Below, one piece after another: positions 19,901-24,665 of a stretch of 64,000 nucleotides of DNA. This DNA is from Helicoverpa zea. Taxonomy: Eukaryota; Arthropoda; Insecta; Lepidoptera; Noctuidae. The stretch lies in contig NC_061469.1 of the NCBI RefSeq assembly GCF_022581195.2, positions 6,262,001-6,326,000 of the forward strand, read 5' to 3'. The notes under the pieces are model-generated. The model made no database searches. It saw nothing but the letters and a program-made list of their open reading frames with translations, and was not told the origin of the DNA. The number at the start of each line of letters is the position of its first letter. Within the stretch, counting starts at the first letter, position 1. Position numbers and translations under genes: made by a program.

Positions 19901-21093
19901 GCCCCATTGGTCAATAGTCTTGGAACCAGTGGCGGGGCAAGACCTAAATTTGATGTGGGCAAGACAAGTTTCGCGAGGCCCTGTTCTATGGCGATCTGAA
20001 GACGGATTCTTTAAAATAATAAAAACAAACAAAAATACAAATGAGATTAAAGTCGCTGGCAGAAGCTAGTATTGAATAACATAATTATACGTTTCTATTT
20101 AGTGCCAATTTTAACTCTACCAGCGCCCTCGGCGAGATTTCTACGGCGCCCTCCAATTGCAATTCAAACCCATAGGAAAAACAGAGACATATGCAGTTAC
20201 CGATTGCACGAGCGAAGCGAGCGCGATTTTTTTATAGTTAACAAGTCAAAACAAAAATTACGTAAATGTAGCCCAATTGTACATAACTTATTGCTGGTTG
20301 GCAAAGACAAAAATACGGGAACATAGCTTCTAATTACGCGAGCGAAGCGAGCTCGAAATTTTTTGTAATATTTTAGAACTCAAAACAAAAATTACTTAAA
20401 ATGTAGATTTTTGAGGCGCGAGGCCCCTCGTACCGCGAGGCCGTAGGCGGTGGCCCACGTCGCCCACTCCTTACGCCGCCTCTGCTTGGAACTAAAATTG
20501 AATGATTAACTAAAAAGGAAAATTAAATAAAAGACTGACGTATGTGTACTTGCAGGACCCCGAGCCACTTGAAGGCACCGCTCTGGCCGAGATGGCCCTC
20601 GGGCACAGTCTTGACCTCCACGTCACAGACTTCAGCTGCCGCGCCGCCTGTAGGGAAAGTAACGTTCTCCTTCTCCGTATTATATTACGACATTTACGAC
20701 AGTGTACACGCTTGGTAAAGAACCGTAGCTGCAAAGGGATCCTACGTATCTTTTCATGCCATTTTTTTGCTTTTCTATAGGAAATCATCAAATGACTCCT
20801 GCTGTGAGCGTATGGGCTGACGTAAGGAGTGTCAGCCCTCACGATCACAGCAGGAGGAGGTTATGTAAACTAGACTAGTTTTAATTTAAAATAATCCTAT
20901 CTAGGTCGAGATGAATGAAGGTTCCATGTTTATAACTTTTGGGGACATTAATTTGATTGTGGAAGAATTACTTACTGTAAAGGTATCAAATATTTTTTTT
21001 ATAAGTTGTTCGAAAAATATAAAATATTAAAATTATTGACTCACCCAAAGCAAAAATCACCAATATAACAATAACAATGTGTCGTTCTAACAT
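1294..21093 (-). CDS. Serine protease homologue (catalytically dead), multi-exon gene with nested transposons in its introns
   Basis: Whole-gene span assembled from eleven exons (21045-21093, 20550-20647, 19701-19807, 19163-19308, 8846-8923, 8693-8775, 8371-8493, 5128-5363, 3185-3285, 2062-2112, 1294-1947), each bounded by AG/GT and joined in consistent phase except between 5128 and 3285. A hydrophobic signal peptide precedes a trypsin-like (S1) fold: exon 2 ends in a 'W.G.L' start, exon 4 has HPEYGDS, exon 5 PVCLS, exon 7 CLWDDGMALV, exon 8 PGCTAP...YPYLSWIE. The three catalytic sites are changed: TAAHC is replaced by ANAND, the Asp in the NDIAL-like motif by Ser (VHSLAIIEL), and GDSGG by WDDGM. 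Cysteines match the 1-122, 168-182 and 191-220 pairs of the fold; the 42-58 pair is lost. A tail of some 270 residues follows. Serine protease homologues generally act in immunity, melanisation or development as cofactors; the role here is unknown. Confidence 0.8.
2062..2112 (-). CDS. SPH gene, 51-base exon
   Basis: A pyrimidine-rich acceptor (TTTTATTTGCAG) and a strong donor (GTAAGTG) enclose 17 open codons reading LSLYDLYNMACICVTLT. Phase is 0 at both ends, matching the exons on either side. Short and hydrophobic. Confidence 0.65.
2240..2420. repeat. Interspersed repeat with 'GTGTCAGACTCTTACTGACT' core
   Basis: Shares a long near-identical stretch with 30,525-30,650, including the words CCGTCGTGTTCCGTC and CCAGGGCCGCGGTA. 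Its left edge (ATCATCAAATGACCCCTG) also matches 20,780-20,850 in part. Noncoding moth-type interspersed repeat, lying in an intron of the SPH gene. Confidence 0.65.
2480..3115. repeat. Diverged copies of a moth interspersed repeat (related to 22,370-22,640)
   Basis: At 2,520-2,580 'GGAGTCGGTTCTAGTGTAACCGGATGCAGCTGAGTACC' parallels 22,389-22,430. At 2,998-3,075 'AAGACTGGTTGGCAGACATTCTGG...GACTGCCAAAGATT...TGACAGCCGG' parallels 22,495-22,575. This explains the apparent reading frame across 2,796-3,134, which is not a gene. Confidence 0.55.
3185..3285 (-). CDS. SPH gene, exon downstream of the protease domain
   Basis: Acceptor TTTGTAAATTTTTAG and donor GTAACC enclose two bases plus 33 open codons (starting DEMHEQYENACKDRR, ending RMPNDKGE). 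It ends in phase 0, matching the 51-base exon downstream. It needs one base carried over from the previous exon, whereas the exon at 5,128-5,363 leaves two. At least one more exon probably lies between 3,286 and 5,127. Confidence 0.6.
3485..3775 (+). mobile_element. MITE-like repeat, copy 1 (inverted partner at 21,515-21,785)
   Basis: Nearly the whole stretch, from GGGGCTCGATTCTGC through AACGACATACGATTCA to CATTGGAATACGATTGG, reappears as its reverse complement at 21,515-21,785, 18 kb away in the same gene. Shared landmarks include GCATTCCGCTATTTTTTCTT and GATTCAATAATGAATCATAT. No transposase is present. The boundaries come from the two-copy comparison only. Confidence 0.7.
3872..4152. mobile_element. 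Abundant moth interspersed repeat ('GGTTCCGTACCC ... CACTTGGCCGG')
   Basis: Carries the words GGTTCCGTACCCAAAGGGT, GGCTGTATCTCATGAACCGTG, GGGGCTCCCATACAACAAAC and GGTACGGAACCCTTCGTGCG, ending in CACTTGGCCGGTTTTTTT. I know this combination as an extremely common noncoding repeat in moth and butterfly genomes. The start GGTTCCGTACC and the later GGTACGGAACC are inverted relative to each other. Class is uncertain. Confidence 0.6.
4153..4400 (+). mobile_element. tRNA-derived SINE (plus strand)
   Basis: A perfect pol III B box variant (GGTTCGATTTCC, 4,233-4,244) lies about 45 bases downstream of an A-box-like word (TTGGAGCAACGG, 4,189-4,199+). An AT-rich body with repeated TATATGTATAT and 'CATAACACAAGC' follows. 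The wording is like the Helicoverpa-type SINEs. No intact tRNA fold or anticodon arm can be drawn, so it is not a tRNA gene. Confidence 0.55.
4401..5127. other. SPH intron, no exon secured
   Basis: AT-rich. By phase, at least one SPH exon should lie between 3,286 and 5,127, but no stretch with good splice sites and the required length (two more than a multiple of three) convinced me. The word GGCTTACCCATGGTAAGC near 4,395-4,415 looks like repeat tail, not a splice donor. Confidence 0.35.
5128..5363 (-). CDS. SPH gene, exon with C-terminal part of the protease fold
   Basis: Encodes GPGCTAPARYIELYPYLSWIE, the equivalent of the 'PGVYTRV..YLPWI' strand and terminal helix of chymotrypsin-like proteases. 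The Cys of GPGC pairs with the Cys in the exon at 8,371-8,493 (191-220 disulfide). After the fold it continues into ~50 residues of unrecognised sequence. The donor is a strong GTGAGTAC leaving two bases. Several AGs in a GAGAGAGAG run make the exact acceptor uncertain by a few codons; 5,363 fits phase 0. Confidence 0.75.
5440..5760 (+). pseudogene. Unidentified coding remnant with KGDKS motifs, left copy
   Basis: On the plus strand a short frame reads WNVYVCGVKAKGDKSE, then continues to a stop and another KGDKS (5,589-5,603). A third, degenerate GATAAGTC occurs at 5,743. A clearly homologous piece lies inverted at 7,816-8,175 (minus strand YICGVKAKGDESK). The family is not known to me; a transposon-derived or C-terminal protein repeat is likely. 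The two pieces bracket the LINE at 5,945-7,815. Confidence 0.45.
5945..7815 (+). mobile_element. 5'-truncated R1-clade non-LTR retrotransposon, degenerate
   Basis: GC-rich island (strong contrast to its flanks) running in plus orientation from an RT fragment (DNQYGFRKGRSTVDAI) to a 3' end with oligo(A) at 7,806-7,815. It covers RT fingers to thumb, a C-terminal region with a CHQC-type zinc motif, and a 3' UTR. The 5' third of the element is missing, as expected from incomplete reverse transcription. No convincing target-site duplication was found. Confidence 0.75.
5950..7477 (+). pseudogene. R1-clade reverse transcriptase ORF2, frameshifted remnant
   Basis: Frame-hopping translation gives, in order: GFRKGRSTVDAI (RT fingers), NAFNTLPWNIIKEALRYHGVP (palm), a VGSVLGPL-like stretch, CYADDTLVTA near 6,368-6,400 (the YADD catalytic box), MKYLGLVLESRW (thumb), and WANTLTARNLAVLRRPQRAMA. 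It ends with ECHQCG and a Glu/Arg-rich end (EAAEREREAASS). Several frameshifts and stops make it dead. R1-clade membership is inferred from the thumb and C-terminal wording. Confidence 0.75.
7816..8180 (-). pseudogene. Unidentified coding remnant with KGDKS motif, right copy
   Basis: On the minus strand 8,174-8,080 reads TESVERFVKKREDYICGVKAKGDESK. It is homologous at DNA level to 5,470-5,530 on the opposite strand (GTCTGTGGTGTTAAGGCAAAAGGGGAT versus ATCTGTGGTGTTAAGGCAAAAGGGGAT). Another KGDMS-like word occurs on the plus strand at 7,895-7,910. It is intronic within the SPH gene. Confidence 0.45.
8371..8493 (-). CDS. SPH gene, exon with the former active-site serine region
   Basis: Acceptor TTTTTCAG, donor GTCAGT, 41 codons in phase 0 at both ends. 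SYVCGYAPFSAVNCLWDDG aligns with the 'MICAG....DACQGDSGGP' block of S1 proteases: both cysteines are kept, while GDSGG has become WDDGM. The nucleophilic serine is therefore absent and the domain cannot be an active protease. Confidence 0.8.
8693..8775 (-). CDS. SPH gene, 83-base exon
   Basis: Acceptor TTATTGGTTTCAG and donor GTGAGC enclose two bases plus 27 codons, ending in phase 0. It contains IQTLDNPVCDGF, whose Cys fits Cys168 of the chymotrypsin numbering, paired with the YVC of the next exon. It follows in phase from the exon at 8,846-8,923. Confidence 0.75.
8846..8923 (-). CDS. SPH gene, exon just downstream of the transposon-filled intron
   Basis: Acceptor CTCAATACTTTCAG and donor GTAAGT enclose 78 bases that read SLTPVCLSREHFKKSKTVYL and on into TGFTD. 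This is the 'I.PVCLP......YVTGWG' strand pair of the S1 fold. The single base carried from exon 4 (19,163-19,308) completes its first codon, showing the two exons belong together although 10.2 kb of nested transposons lie between them. Confidence 0.8.
9183..9426 (-). repeat. Errantivirus 3' LTR (244 bp)
   Basis: On the minus strand it runs from TGTTATATTC to CCTAACA, with short terminal inverted repeats TGTTA/TAACA. Identical to 18,133-18,375 except for one extra A. A TATAAAAA box lies at 9,365-9,372 (minus). Confidence 0.95.
9427..9437 (-). other. Polypurine tract
   Basis: AAGGGGGGAAA on the minus strand directly abuts the 3' LTR, the standard priming site for plus-strand DNA synthesis in LTR retrotransposons. 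Confidence 0.85.
9714..11601 (-). CDS. env: Errantivirus env, main exon (baculovirus F-like envelope protein)
   Basis: Open frame of 629 codons after the splice acceptor at 11,602-11,604, with no ATG suited to its start. Translation must begin in an upstream exon (17,688-17,710). Features: a basic R-x-x-R furin-like site (NRFKR) near codon 110, followed by the FFFGTLDAEDA block shared by errantiviral Env and baculovirus F proteins; an Asn/Leu-rich, coiled-coil-like stretch; many N-glycosylation sequons; one membrane segment (IACIILIFLFILYKIY) about 70 residues from the end; a short cytoplasmic tail. No internal stop. Family knowledge: F-like proteins drive membrane fusion, but function of this copy is not shown. 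Confidence 0.9.
11602..11625 (-). promoter_or_regulatory. Splice acceptor for the env subgenomic RNA
   Basis: The minus strand reads a 20-base pyrimidine run ending TCTTTTCTTTTCAG, directly 5' of the env frame and just after the pol stop. Phase: the first exonic base completes a codon begun in the exon ending at 17,688. Confidence 0.85.
11626..15913 (-). CDS. pol: Errantivirus pol polyprotein (protease, RT, RNase H, integrase), N-terminal end cut by a MITE
   Basis: Continuous frame in the order: Lys/Ser/Cys-rich repeat region (to about 15,600); aspartic protease with LLIDTGATVSVI near 15,300; reverse transcriptase with RMPFGLKNAPSTFQR and YVYLDDCVVYS near 14,000; RNase H with VTTDASNYAIGAVLS near 13,560 and TDHRPL; integrase with an HHCC finger (GHPGMNR ... 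CKLCQ) and catalytic DDE (LDIVGP, TDLGTCF, NGALERSHATLKEYL) near 12,640-12,130. It ends at 11,626, 25 bases before the env acceptor junction. No other break is visible. The upstream link to gag is interrupted at 15,914-16,358, so this copy should not make a normal Gag-Pol. Confidence 0.93.
15600..16560 (-). repeat. Tandem KSC-type coding repeats between gag and protease (interrupted by MITE)
   Basis: The DNA word CACAAGATTTAG(C/A)GT recurs in 60-base and shorter periods at 15,760-15,913 and 16,359-16,520. It encodes arrays of KSCDAKSCDVNFYNTKS-like units, then KSCLKSYTKS-like units. The result is an unusually Cys/Lys/Ser-rich low-complexity linker upstream of the protease. Confidence 0.85.
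15914..16358. mobile_element. 445 bp MITE (PIF/Harbinger-like) inserted in errantivirus pol
   Basis: Terminal inverted repeats AGGCGCGGCTCCACCGCAGT... and ...GCGGTGGAGCCGCGCCT (about 24 bp, one mismatch) with flanking TTA duplications at 15,911-15,913 and 16,359-16,361. The interior has a second, larger inverted repeat (15,991-16,042 against 16,131-16,182, 49 of 52 bases pairing) and two copies of GCGTAGCCTCTCCGTG. The insert plus TSD is 448 bp, not a multiple of three, and the gag-proximal pol frame meets a stop inside it at 16,241-16,243. Confidence 0.9.
16359..16593 (-). pseudogene. pol: N-terminal part of errantivirus pol, cut off by the MITE
   Basis: The frame entered by -1 slippage at 16,594-16,600 continues through VSEVCQLKPKPPDD and the first Tyr-Asn-Thr-Lys-Ser repeats to the MITE edge, then stops within the MITE. 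The remaining pol frame resumes on the other side. Confidence 0.85.
16558..16600 (-). promoter_or_regulatory. -1 ribosomal frameshift signal (slippery AAAAAAC plus hairpin)
   Basis: At the very end of gag the codons read TCA AAA AAC TAA, so the canonical slippery heptamer A AAA AAC (16,600-16,594) abuts the gag stop. Five bases later a perfect 10 bp stem begins (TTGGTTTCAG at 16,588-16,579 pairing with CTGAAACCAA at 16,567-16,558, 11-base loop). Slipping back one base enters exactly the pol frame. Confidence 0.92.
16591..17532 (-). CDS. gag: Errantivirus Gag, capsid and nucleocapsid protein
   Basis: 313 codons from ATG at 17,532 to TAA. The N-terminal two thirds is capsid-like (GDRESLPAFLTNCD..., LGLSPNL). 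Two CCHC zinc knuckles follow (CSICHKNGHSSSDC and CAYCKKPGHHINNC), then a basic stretch and a short acidic end (SFSDDDDSKN). Two knuckles and the length suit an insect Ty3/gypsy Gag. The frame is intact. It is translated from unspliced genomic RNA after a ~600-base leader, and feeds Pol by -1 frameshifting. Confidence 0.93.
   Translation of the reverse strand: MTDKGEPKITLNVLTKFIKPYNGDRESLPAFLTNCDSAISFCSVDQQGFLCKYIISQLEGKAQTACSLKTFSSWPELKKFLKSTFGEKKHSSHLLHDLQNCKQTASETVTQYGLRIEACLTRLQADIQFSCEDKVQLPGRIGAMEDLALNTFLLGLSPNLSTIVRCRNPLTLNDAITQAIEEEKLLKLTRVSSYGPKPIKTCSICHKNGHSSSDCYVKKREQQFQKSFVVQPSTSSSGQNNAQFSQTLICAYCKKPGHHINNCRKRQYNNQRRAEPNNTQSPPQVTKEGRVHMCDCEFQGSHDSFSDDDDSKN
17688..17710 (-). CDS. 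env: Errantivirus env, first coding exon (start of signal peptide)
   Basis: ATG at 17,710-17,708 begins a 23-base hydrophobic coding stretch ending at a consensus donor GTGAGTAATC (17,687 downward). The two bases left over fit the single base before the first env codon at 11,600, so splicing to 11,601 gives an in-frame secretory leader. The exon lies upstream of the gag start, so the env RNA skips gag and pol. Confidence 0.85.
17711..18112 (-). other. Errantivirus 5' leader
   Basis: About 400 bases between the primer-binding site and the env start exon, more GC-rich than the rest of the element, with two imperfect copies of GCGGGCTCACGC(A/T)(T/A)AG around 17,928 and 18,007. Probably packaging and dimerisation sequence. 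No long frame. Confidence 0.5.
18113..18130 (-). other. Primer-binding site
   Basis: TGGTGTCAGAAGTGGGAT on the minus strand begins two bases after the 5' LTR. TGG pairs with the CCA end of a tRNA; which tRNA cannot be decided here. Confidence 0.8.
18133..18375 (-). repeat. Errantivirus 5' LTR (243 bp) with promoter
   Basis: Same sequence as 9,183-9,426 minus one A. TATAAAAA at 18,314-18,321 on the minus strand is the likely TATA box of the element's promoter. Confidence 0.95.
18376..18962. other. Right part of the TTA-flanked element
   Basis: Contains numerous GTTCG/CGAAC and GTACGTGCG words and no intact gene; open stretches here are by chance. Continuous with 9,060-9,182 once the errantivirus is set aside. 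Confidence 0.6.
19163..19308 (-). CDS. SPH gene, exon 4 (former catalytic Asp region)
   Basis: Encodes VAVFIPAEDTPVALSVISFV followed by VHPEYGDSMVHSLAIIELNI. This is the 'I.HP.Y......NDIALIKL' block of S1 proteases with the Asp position occupied by Ser. Acceptor CTTCCATAG takes two bases from exon 3; donor GTAAGTG leaves one base that fits exon 5 across the transposon nest. Confidence 0.8.
19701..19807 (-). CDS. SPH gene, exon 3 (former catalytic His region)
   Basis: Reads HVALTGIVLIKPKFALANAN and on into DVARIPERVF. The 'G.LI.P.FVLTAAHC' strand is recognisable, but AAHC has become NAND: both the catalytic His and the 42-58 disulfide are missing. Donor is GTGAGTAC. The acceptor could be GCGCAG or two bases on at CAGAG; phase favours 19,807. 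Confidence 0.75.
19921..20480. repeat. Dispersed repeat cluster in SPH intron 2
   Basis: Two GCGAGCGAAGCGAGC units (20,209-20,224 and 20,338-20,352) with AAAATTACGTAAATGTAGCCC-like tails match 60-330. A GC-rich end follows (20,415-20,480). Noncoding. Confidence 0.55.
20550..20647 (-). CDS. SPH gene, exon 2 (start of the protease-like domain)
   Basis: Acceptor ACTTTCCCTACAG. It encodes EVCDVEVKTVPEGHLGQSGA then FKWLGVLQ. The Cys fits the 'light-chain' Cys1 that pairs with Cys122, and FKWLGVL corresponds to FPW..AL near the mature N-terminus. There is no R-IVGG activation site. The GTACAC donor is weak, so the 3' edge may shift slightly. Confidence 0.7.
20775..20855. repeat. Fragment of interspersed repeat (ATCATCAAATGACTCCTG type)
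   Basis: Shares its left end with 2,246-2,270 and its general layout (inverted CTCCTGCTGTGA / TCACAGCAGGAG words) with other copies. Noncoding, in SPH intron 1. Confidence 0.4.
21045..21093 (-). CDS. SPH gene, exon 1 (signal peptide)
   Basis: ATG 21,093-21,091 opens 16 codons reading MLERHIVIVILVIFAL, a clear hydrophobic secretory leader, then a strong donor GTGAGTC. The single leftover G completes the first codon of exon 2. This start is chosen because it supplies a signal peptide in the right phase. Confidence 0.75.
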
Positions 21094-21145
21094 TTTTTTC
21101 AATAAAGAGTCCTAGATTCGCTTTGCAAAACACATCAGTATCACG

Positions 21146-21151
21146 TTTATA
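21146..21151 (-). promoter_or_regulatory. Candidate TATA box of the SPH gene
   Basis: TATAAA on the minus strand, 53 bases upstream of the ATG, would place the start site about 25 bases before the ATG. AT-rich surroundings make chance occurrence likely. Confidence 0.3.
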
Positions 21152-21514
21152 ATATCCCACGGTTATAAAATTTTGTAGCTTTACTTTAAATTATTTATTA
21201 ATATCTTTAAAAGCATGTCCACTGACGGCCACTGATGAAGTGAAGTAAAAGATATGATTTCCAGAGTATTGTTTATGTTTTCGTTGTTTACGTCTCTTAT
21301 GAACTAAAATAAAACATGCTCGTAATAATGACAACAATAACAGACGTACGTAACTAATGGAATGTTAACTTTGGGAGTAAAAAGCAAAAACAAAAGGCAA
21401 GAAACCTATAGATTTGGGTCGATTGTTTCTTGCATTGGTAGTTGTCAAAATTGAATAGAAGTTGAATCGCAATAGCAGTTTTAACCTTAGCGGGAATTCT
21501 GCTACTAATTTAAG

Positions 21515-21785
21515 ACCAGCCGTATTCCAATGACATTCGATTGGTTTGCGTTTGGTCTGCCATTTGGTCTATACGGTAGTTTGCTCTACAATCATATTGC
21601 AATCGTAAATAATTTGCAGACAATATGATTCATTATTGAATCACAGAAACGGATGAAAACGTTTATTTAAAAGAAAAAATAGCGGAATGCCACATACGCT
21701 TCAATCGTAATTGATTCGTGATTGGATTTCAATCGGATGTGAATCGTATGTCGCTTAGGTAAAATTAGTAGAATCGTGCCCCTGT
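21515..21785 (-). mobile_element. MITE-like repeat, copy 2 (inverted partner of 3,485-3,775)
   Basis: Reverse-complement match to 3,485-3,775 over nearly its full length, with small indels. Lies just upstream of the SPH gene start, so the two copies bracket the gene. Confidence 0.7.
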
Positions 21786-22254
21786 AGTTCTATAGAGAGC
21801 AATCAAAAATCCATTCAAAGGTGGCTCACCTTTTCATTCGTCACCTGTAAATGTTTTTCTTCATAATCTTAATGCTATACATTTTTCGTGTGCTCCGTAT
21901 TTTATGCAAATCAAATTCCGATATTCGTAGTCAAAGCAATACCTTTGTTGAGTACTTATCAGCAACCAATTTAAATTAAGAATTGTGTGGTAAACTGATG
22001 ATTGATAAGAGCATTTTTTTGTATAGGTACTGCGTTTCAGTGAACACTCTTGTTTGCGTATGTTATATGTGTCATGTGTGTGTATTAGTATTTTTTTTCC
22101 GTGCATCTCAAGAGCACGTAAATGTCGGTCCTGCGCCTGATCTCTCTCCGGTCGTGTCGGATTACCGTCCCATCGGGCTTTGAGAGTTATGGAATAGTGA
22201 GTGCACCTGTGTCTGCGCAAATGCTCGTGCACTATAATATGTCCTGCGCAGTTG

Positions 22255-22330
22255 GCTAATCTCCTTACATGAGAACAGCCGCCGTAGCCGATAATCGGCT
22301 AGGAGGACATCATTAGTATTTATGTGCGTA
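22255..22330 (+). repeat. Interspersed repeat (CTCCTTA...ACAGCCGCCGT)
   Basis: AATCTCCTTACATGAGAACAGCCGCCGT...ATAATCGGCTAGGA is a clear relative of 28,125-28,185. Noncoding. Confidence 0.55.
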
Positions 22331-22369
22331 AAGGCGCTAGTTAGGCGTCATGACAGCTTCCTCCGAGCC

Positions 22370-22740
22370 TTTTTCCCAAATATGTTGGGGTCGGCTTCCC
22401 GTCTAACCGGATGTAGTTGAGTACCAGTGCTTTTCAAGGAGCGACTGCCCTATCTGACCCCCTCAACCCACCCGGGCAACCCAATACCCCTTGGTTAGAC
22501 TGGTATCAGATTTACTGGCTTCTGACTACCCGTAACGACTGCCAAGGATGTTCAATGACAGCCGGGACCTACAGTTCAACGTGCCATCCGAAACACAGTC
22601 ATGACATGACAAACTTCATCATACCATCGATAGTTTCAATCTTTGTTGTTTTATTTGGCAGTTGTTGTTATTATTGCGATGACTGGACCTGTCAGCTGGT
22701 AACGGAAATCCGCCAGCTCATTTAATGATGATCATTTTGT
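22370..22740 (+). repeat. Moth interspersed repeat (TGTTGGGGTCGGCTTCC ... GACTGCCAAGGATGTTC)
   Basis: Contains the words GTTGGGGTCGGCTTCCCGTC, AACCGGATGTAGTTGAGTACC, CTTCTGACTACCCGTAACGA and TTCAATGACAGCCGGGACC, which I know as a frequent moth repeat. Partial copies occur at 2,520-3,075 and 54,824-54,895. The open stretch within it is not a gene. Confidence 0.65.
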
Positions 22741-23880
22741 TTTACTAACAATATCATTTTTCAGTAGGTATGCCGAGCACTGACACTTATCCACGAAGGA
22801 AGGAAACCTCTCCGCTCAAATTTTGTTCTGCCTCTTGCATAGACCTGCAGTGCAGGTTTCCAGAATAGGAACTAAAGAAAACTTTTGACTGCCATACAAT
22901 GGTACTGCTAGATTTGTGTGAAAAGATTTTTACTTACTAATAATTCAAAATAATAGATAGATAGAATATTCTTTATTGTACACTAATAACAAACATAGAA
23001 GGACATAATATATTTACATAGGGTAATATATAGGGGAGTTCATTTCCTTATGTACACTTTATGAACTACCCTATAAACACTATGTACTCCCCTATGTATT
23101 TCCTTATGTACACGGTAAAATTGGTAAAAGCGAAATACTACGCACTGATTAATTACGAAATCTCAGAAACTATAAACTCCTACAAACTTGAAAGGTACCT
23201 CCCGGAAGGGTTCTTTATAGAGGGAGAAGACATGCATTAAGGAGGGATTTTACCAAAATCTGTTCCTTATGGGGTTAAATGGGGGTTGATAGTTCGCATG
23301 GAAGTCCTGTTTTAGAAGTGAGGGTCTTAAAATTTGTAGTAAGCCCGCTTACGATAAAAAATAATTGTACCTACGCGAACGAAGTCGCGGGTGACCGCTA
23401 GTTTCATAATGAAGCGAGAAACTCAGCTACATCTCTAAGCTATCTCTAGGTTCTTTCTCATCATATTTGTAATATGTAAGTGGTTCTCCTCATTTCGTTA
23501 TTCTGATTTCTTACGTCGCGTCGCGGTCATTTCGTTTTAGGTAAAAATGTAGCGTATACGTATTTTACCTACATTATGGTCCTACTGAGCAAGGGCTTTC
23601 ACTTCTACATATTTCAAAAATCGATGTTATGATTTAAAGGTTAATTGACTGTTTCTTACAGGGACCATTTAACCCCCTTTCGGCTTTGTGGGTACCATTG
23701 TAACCTGGTATATTATATAAACAGTATTTTATTTAACCTTTCATTGTGTTCCAAAATTCAACTTGAATTACATCAATTTATTTATCTTGTCTTATTTTTA
23801 TAGGTAAGTATAGCAGAGCAACTTAGAACTTAACTTGAAATATGGGTTTTTGGTTCAACCTGAAATACGGGCTTTATTCA
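22741..23880. other. Intergenic with LINE-tail-like fragments
   Basis: Between the SPH gene and the RhoGAP 3' end. 'ATAGATAGATAGAATATTCTTTATTGTACAC' (22,951-22,982) and 'ACGAAGTCGCGGGTGACCGCTAGT' (23,378-23,401) resemble ends of common moth retroelements. 23,030-23,110 contains imperfect repeats of CCTTATGTACAC. No gene. Confidence 0.4.
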
Positions 23881-24665
23881 AATGAAATACCAATGAAACC
23901 ATTTAATATATTTTATTATAAATGTACGTACAATATTATCTACATTATATACACAGCAGGCATTCATTAATTACATTATCAAAATATATTTCAATATTTC
24001 CTGATACAAGACTATACAAAGTCATCTATTGATGCAGCACTAGTCACATAGGTACTTATATAGACCTAAATGGGCAGCTCACATTACTTAGCACACGACG
24101 TATTGTAGCAATTCACCTAATGAGGGACTTACACCCTGCTAGCATACTTCGCGTAAAACACTTATCCGGCTATCAATGTGAGCCGACCCTTAAAGACACT
24201 ATGACAAATATCTAACGTTAAATAGAATTTAATAGCGAGCGATTGGTATATATACGTCCTACATTAATGTATAATTAAGGACAAAATTATTAAAGTTATA
24301 TCCCATTGATACATCCATCTACATTATATCATAAAGTTGAAACTATTCTTACGTCTTTGGAATTACATCACCAAAACAACTCTGGTTATGGTCACATATT
24401 ATAATTTTCAAGGCGGGATTCACAAGATACCTAGTTCTTACATTATCTATATGAAATTATAGCGTCTTACAAATGTAGTAAGTATACATTCTGGTTCAAA
24501 CGTAGTTCATAACATCGAGATTAAAATATTTCAACGTTTATAACAAATTTGTTCCACACAGATCATTGTTACTTTGACACATAGTACGCATTATGAATAA
24601 TTTAAATATATTTCCATTTATCATTAATTTTCTCGTCTATCCTTAATTTTGTGCTGGCGCAGCGT
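23881..24665 (-). other. Probable 3' UTR of the RhoGAP gene
   Basis: AT-rich sequence after the stop at 24,666. An AATAAA (plus TTTATT) candidate lies near 23,913. Extent is inferred only. Confidence 0.35.
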
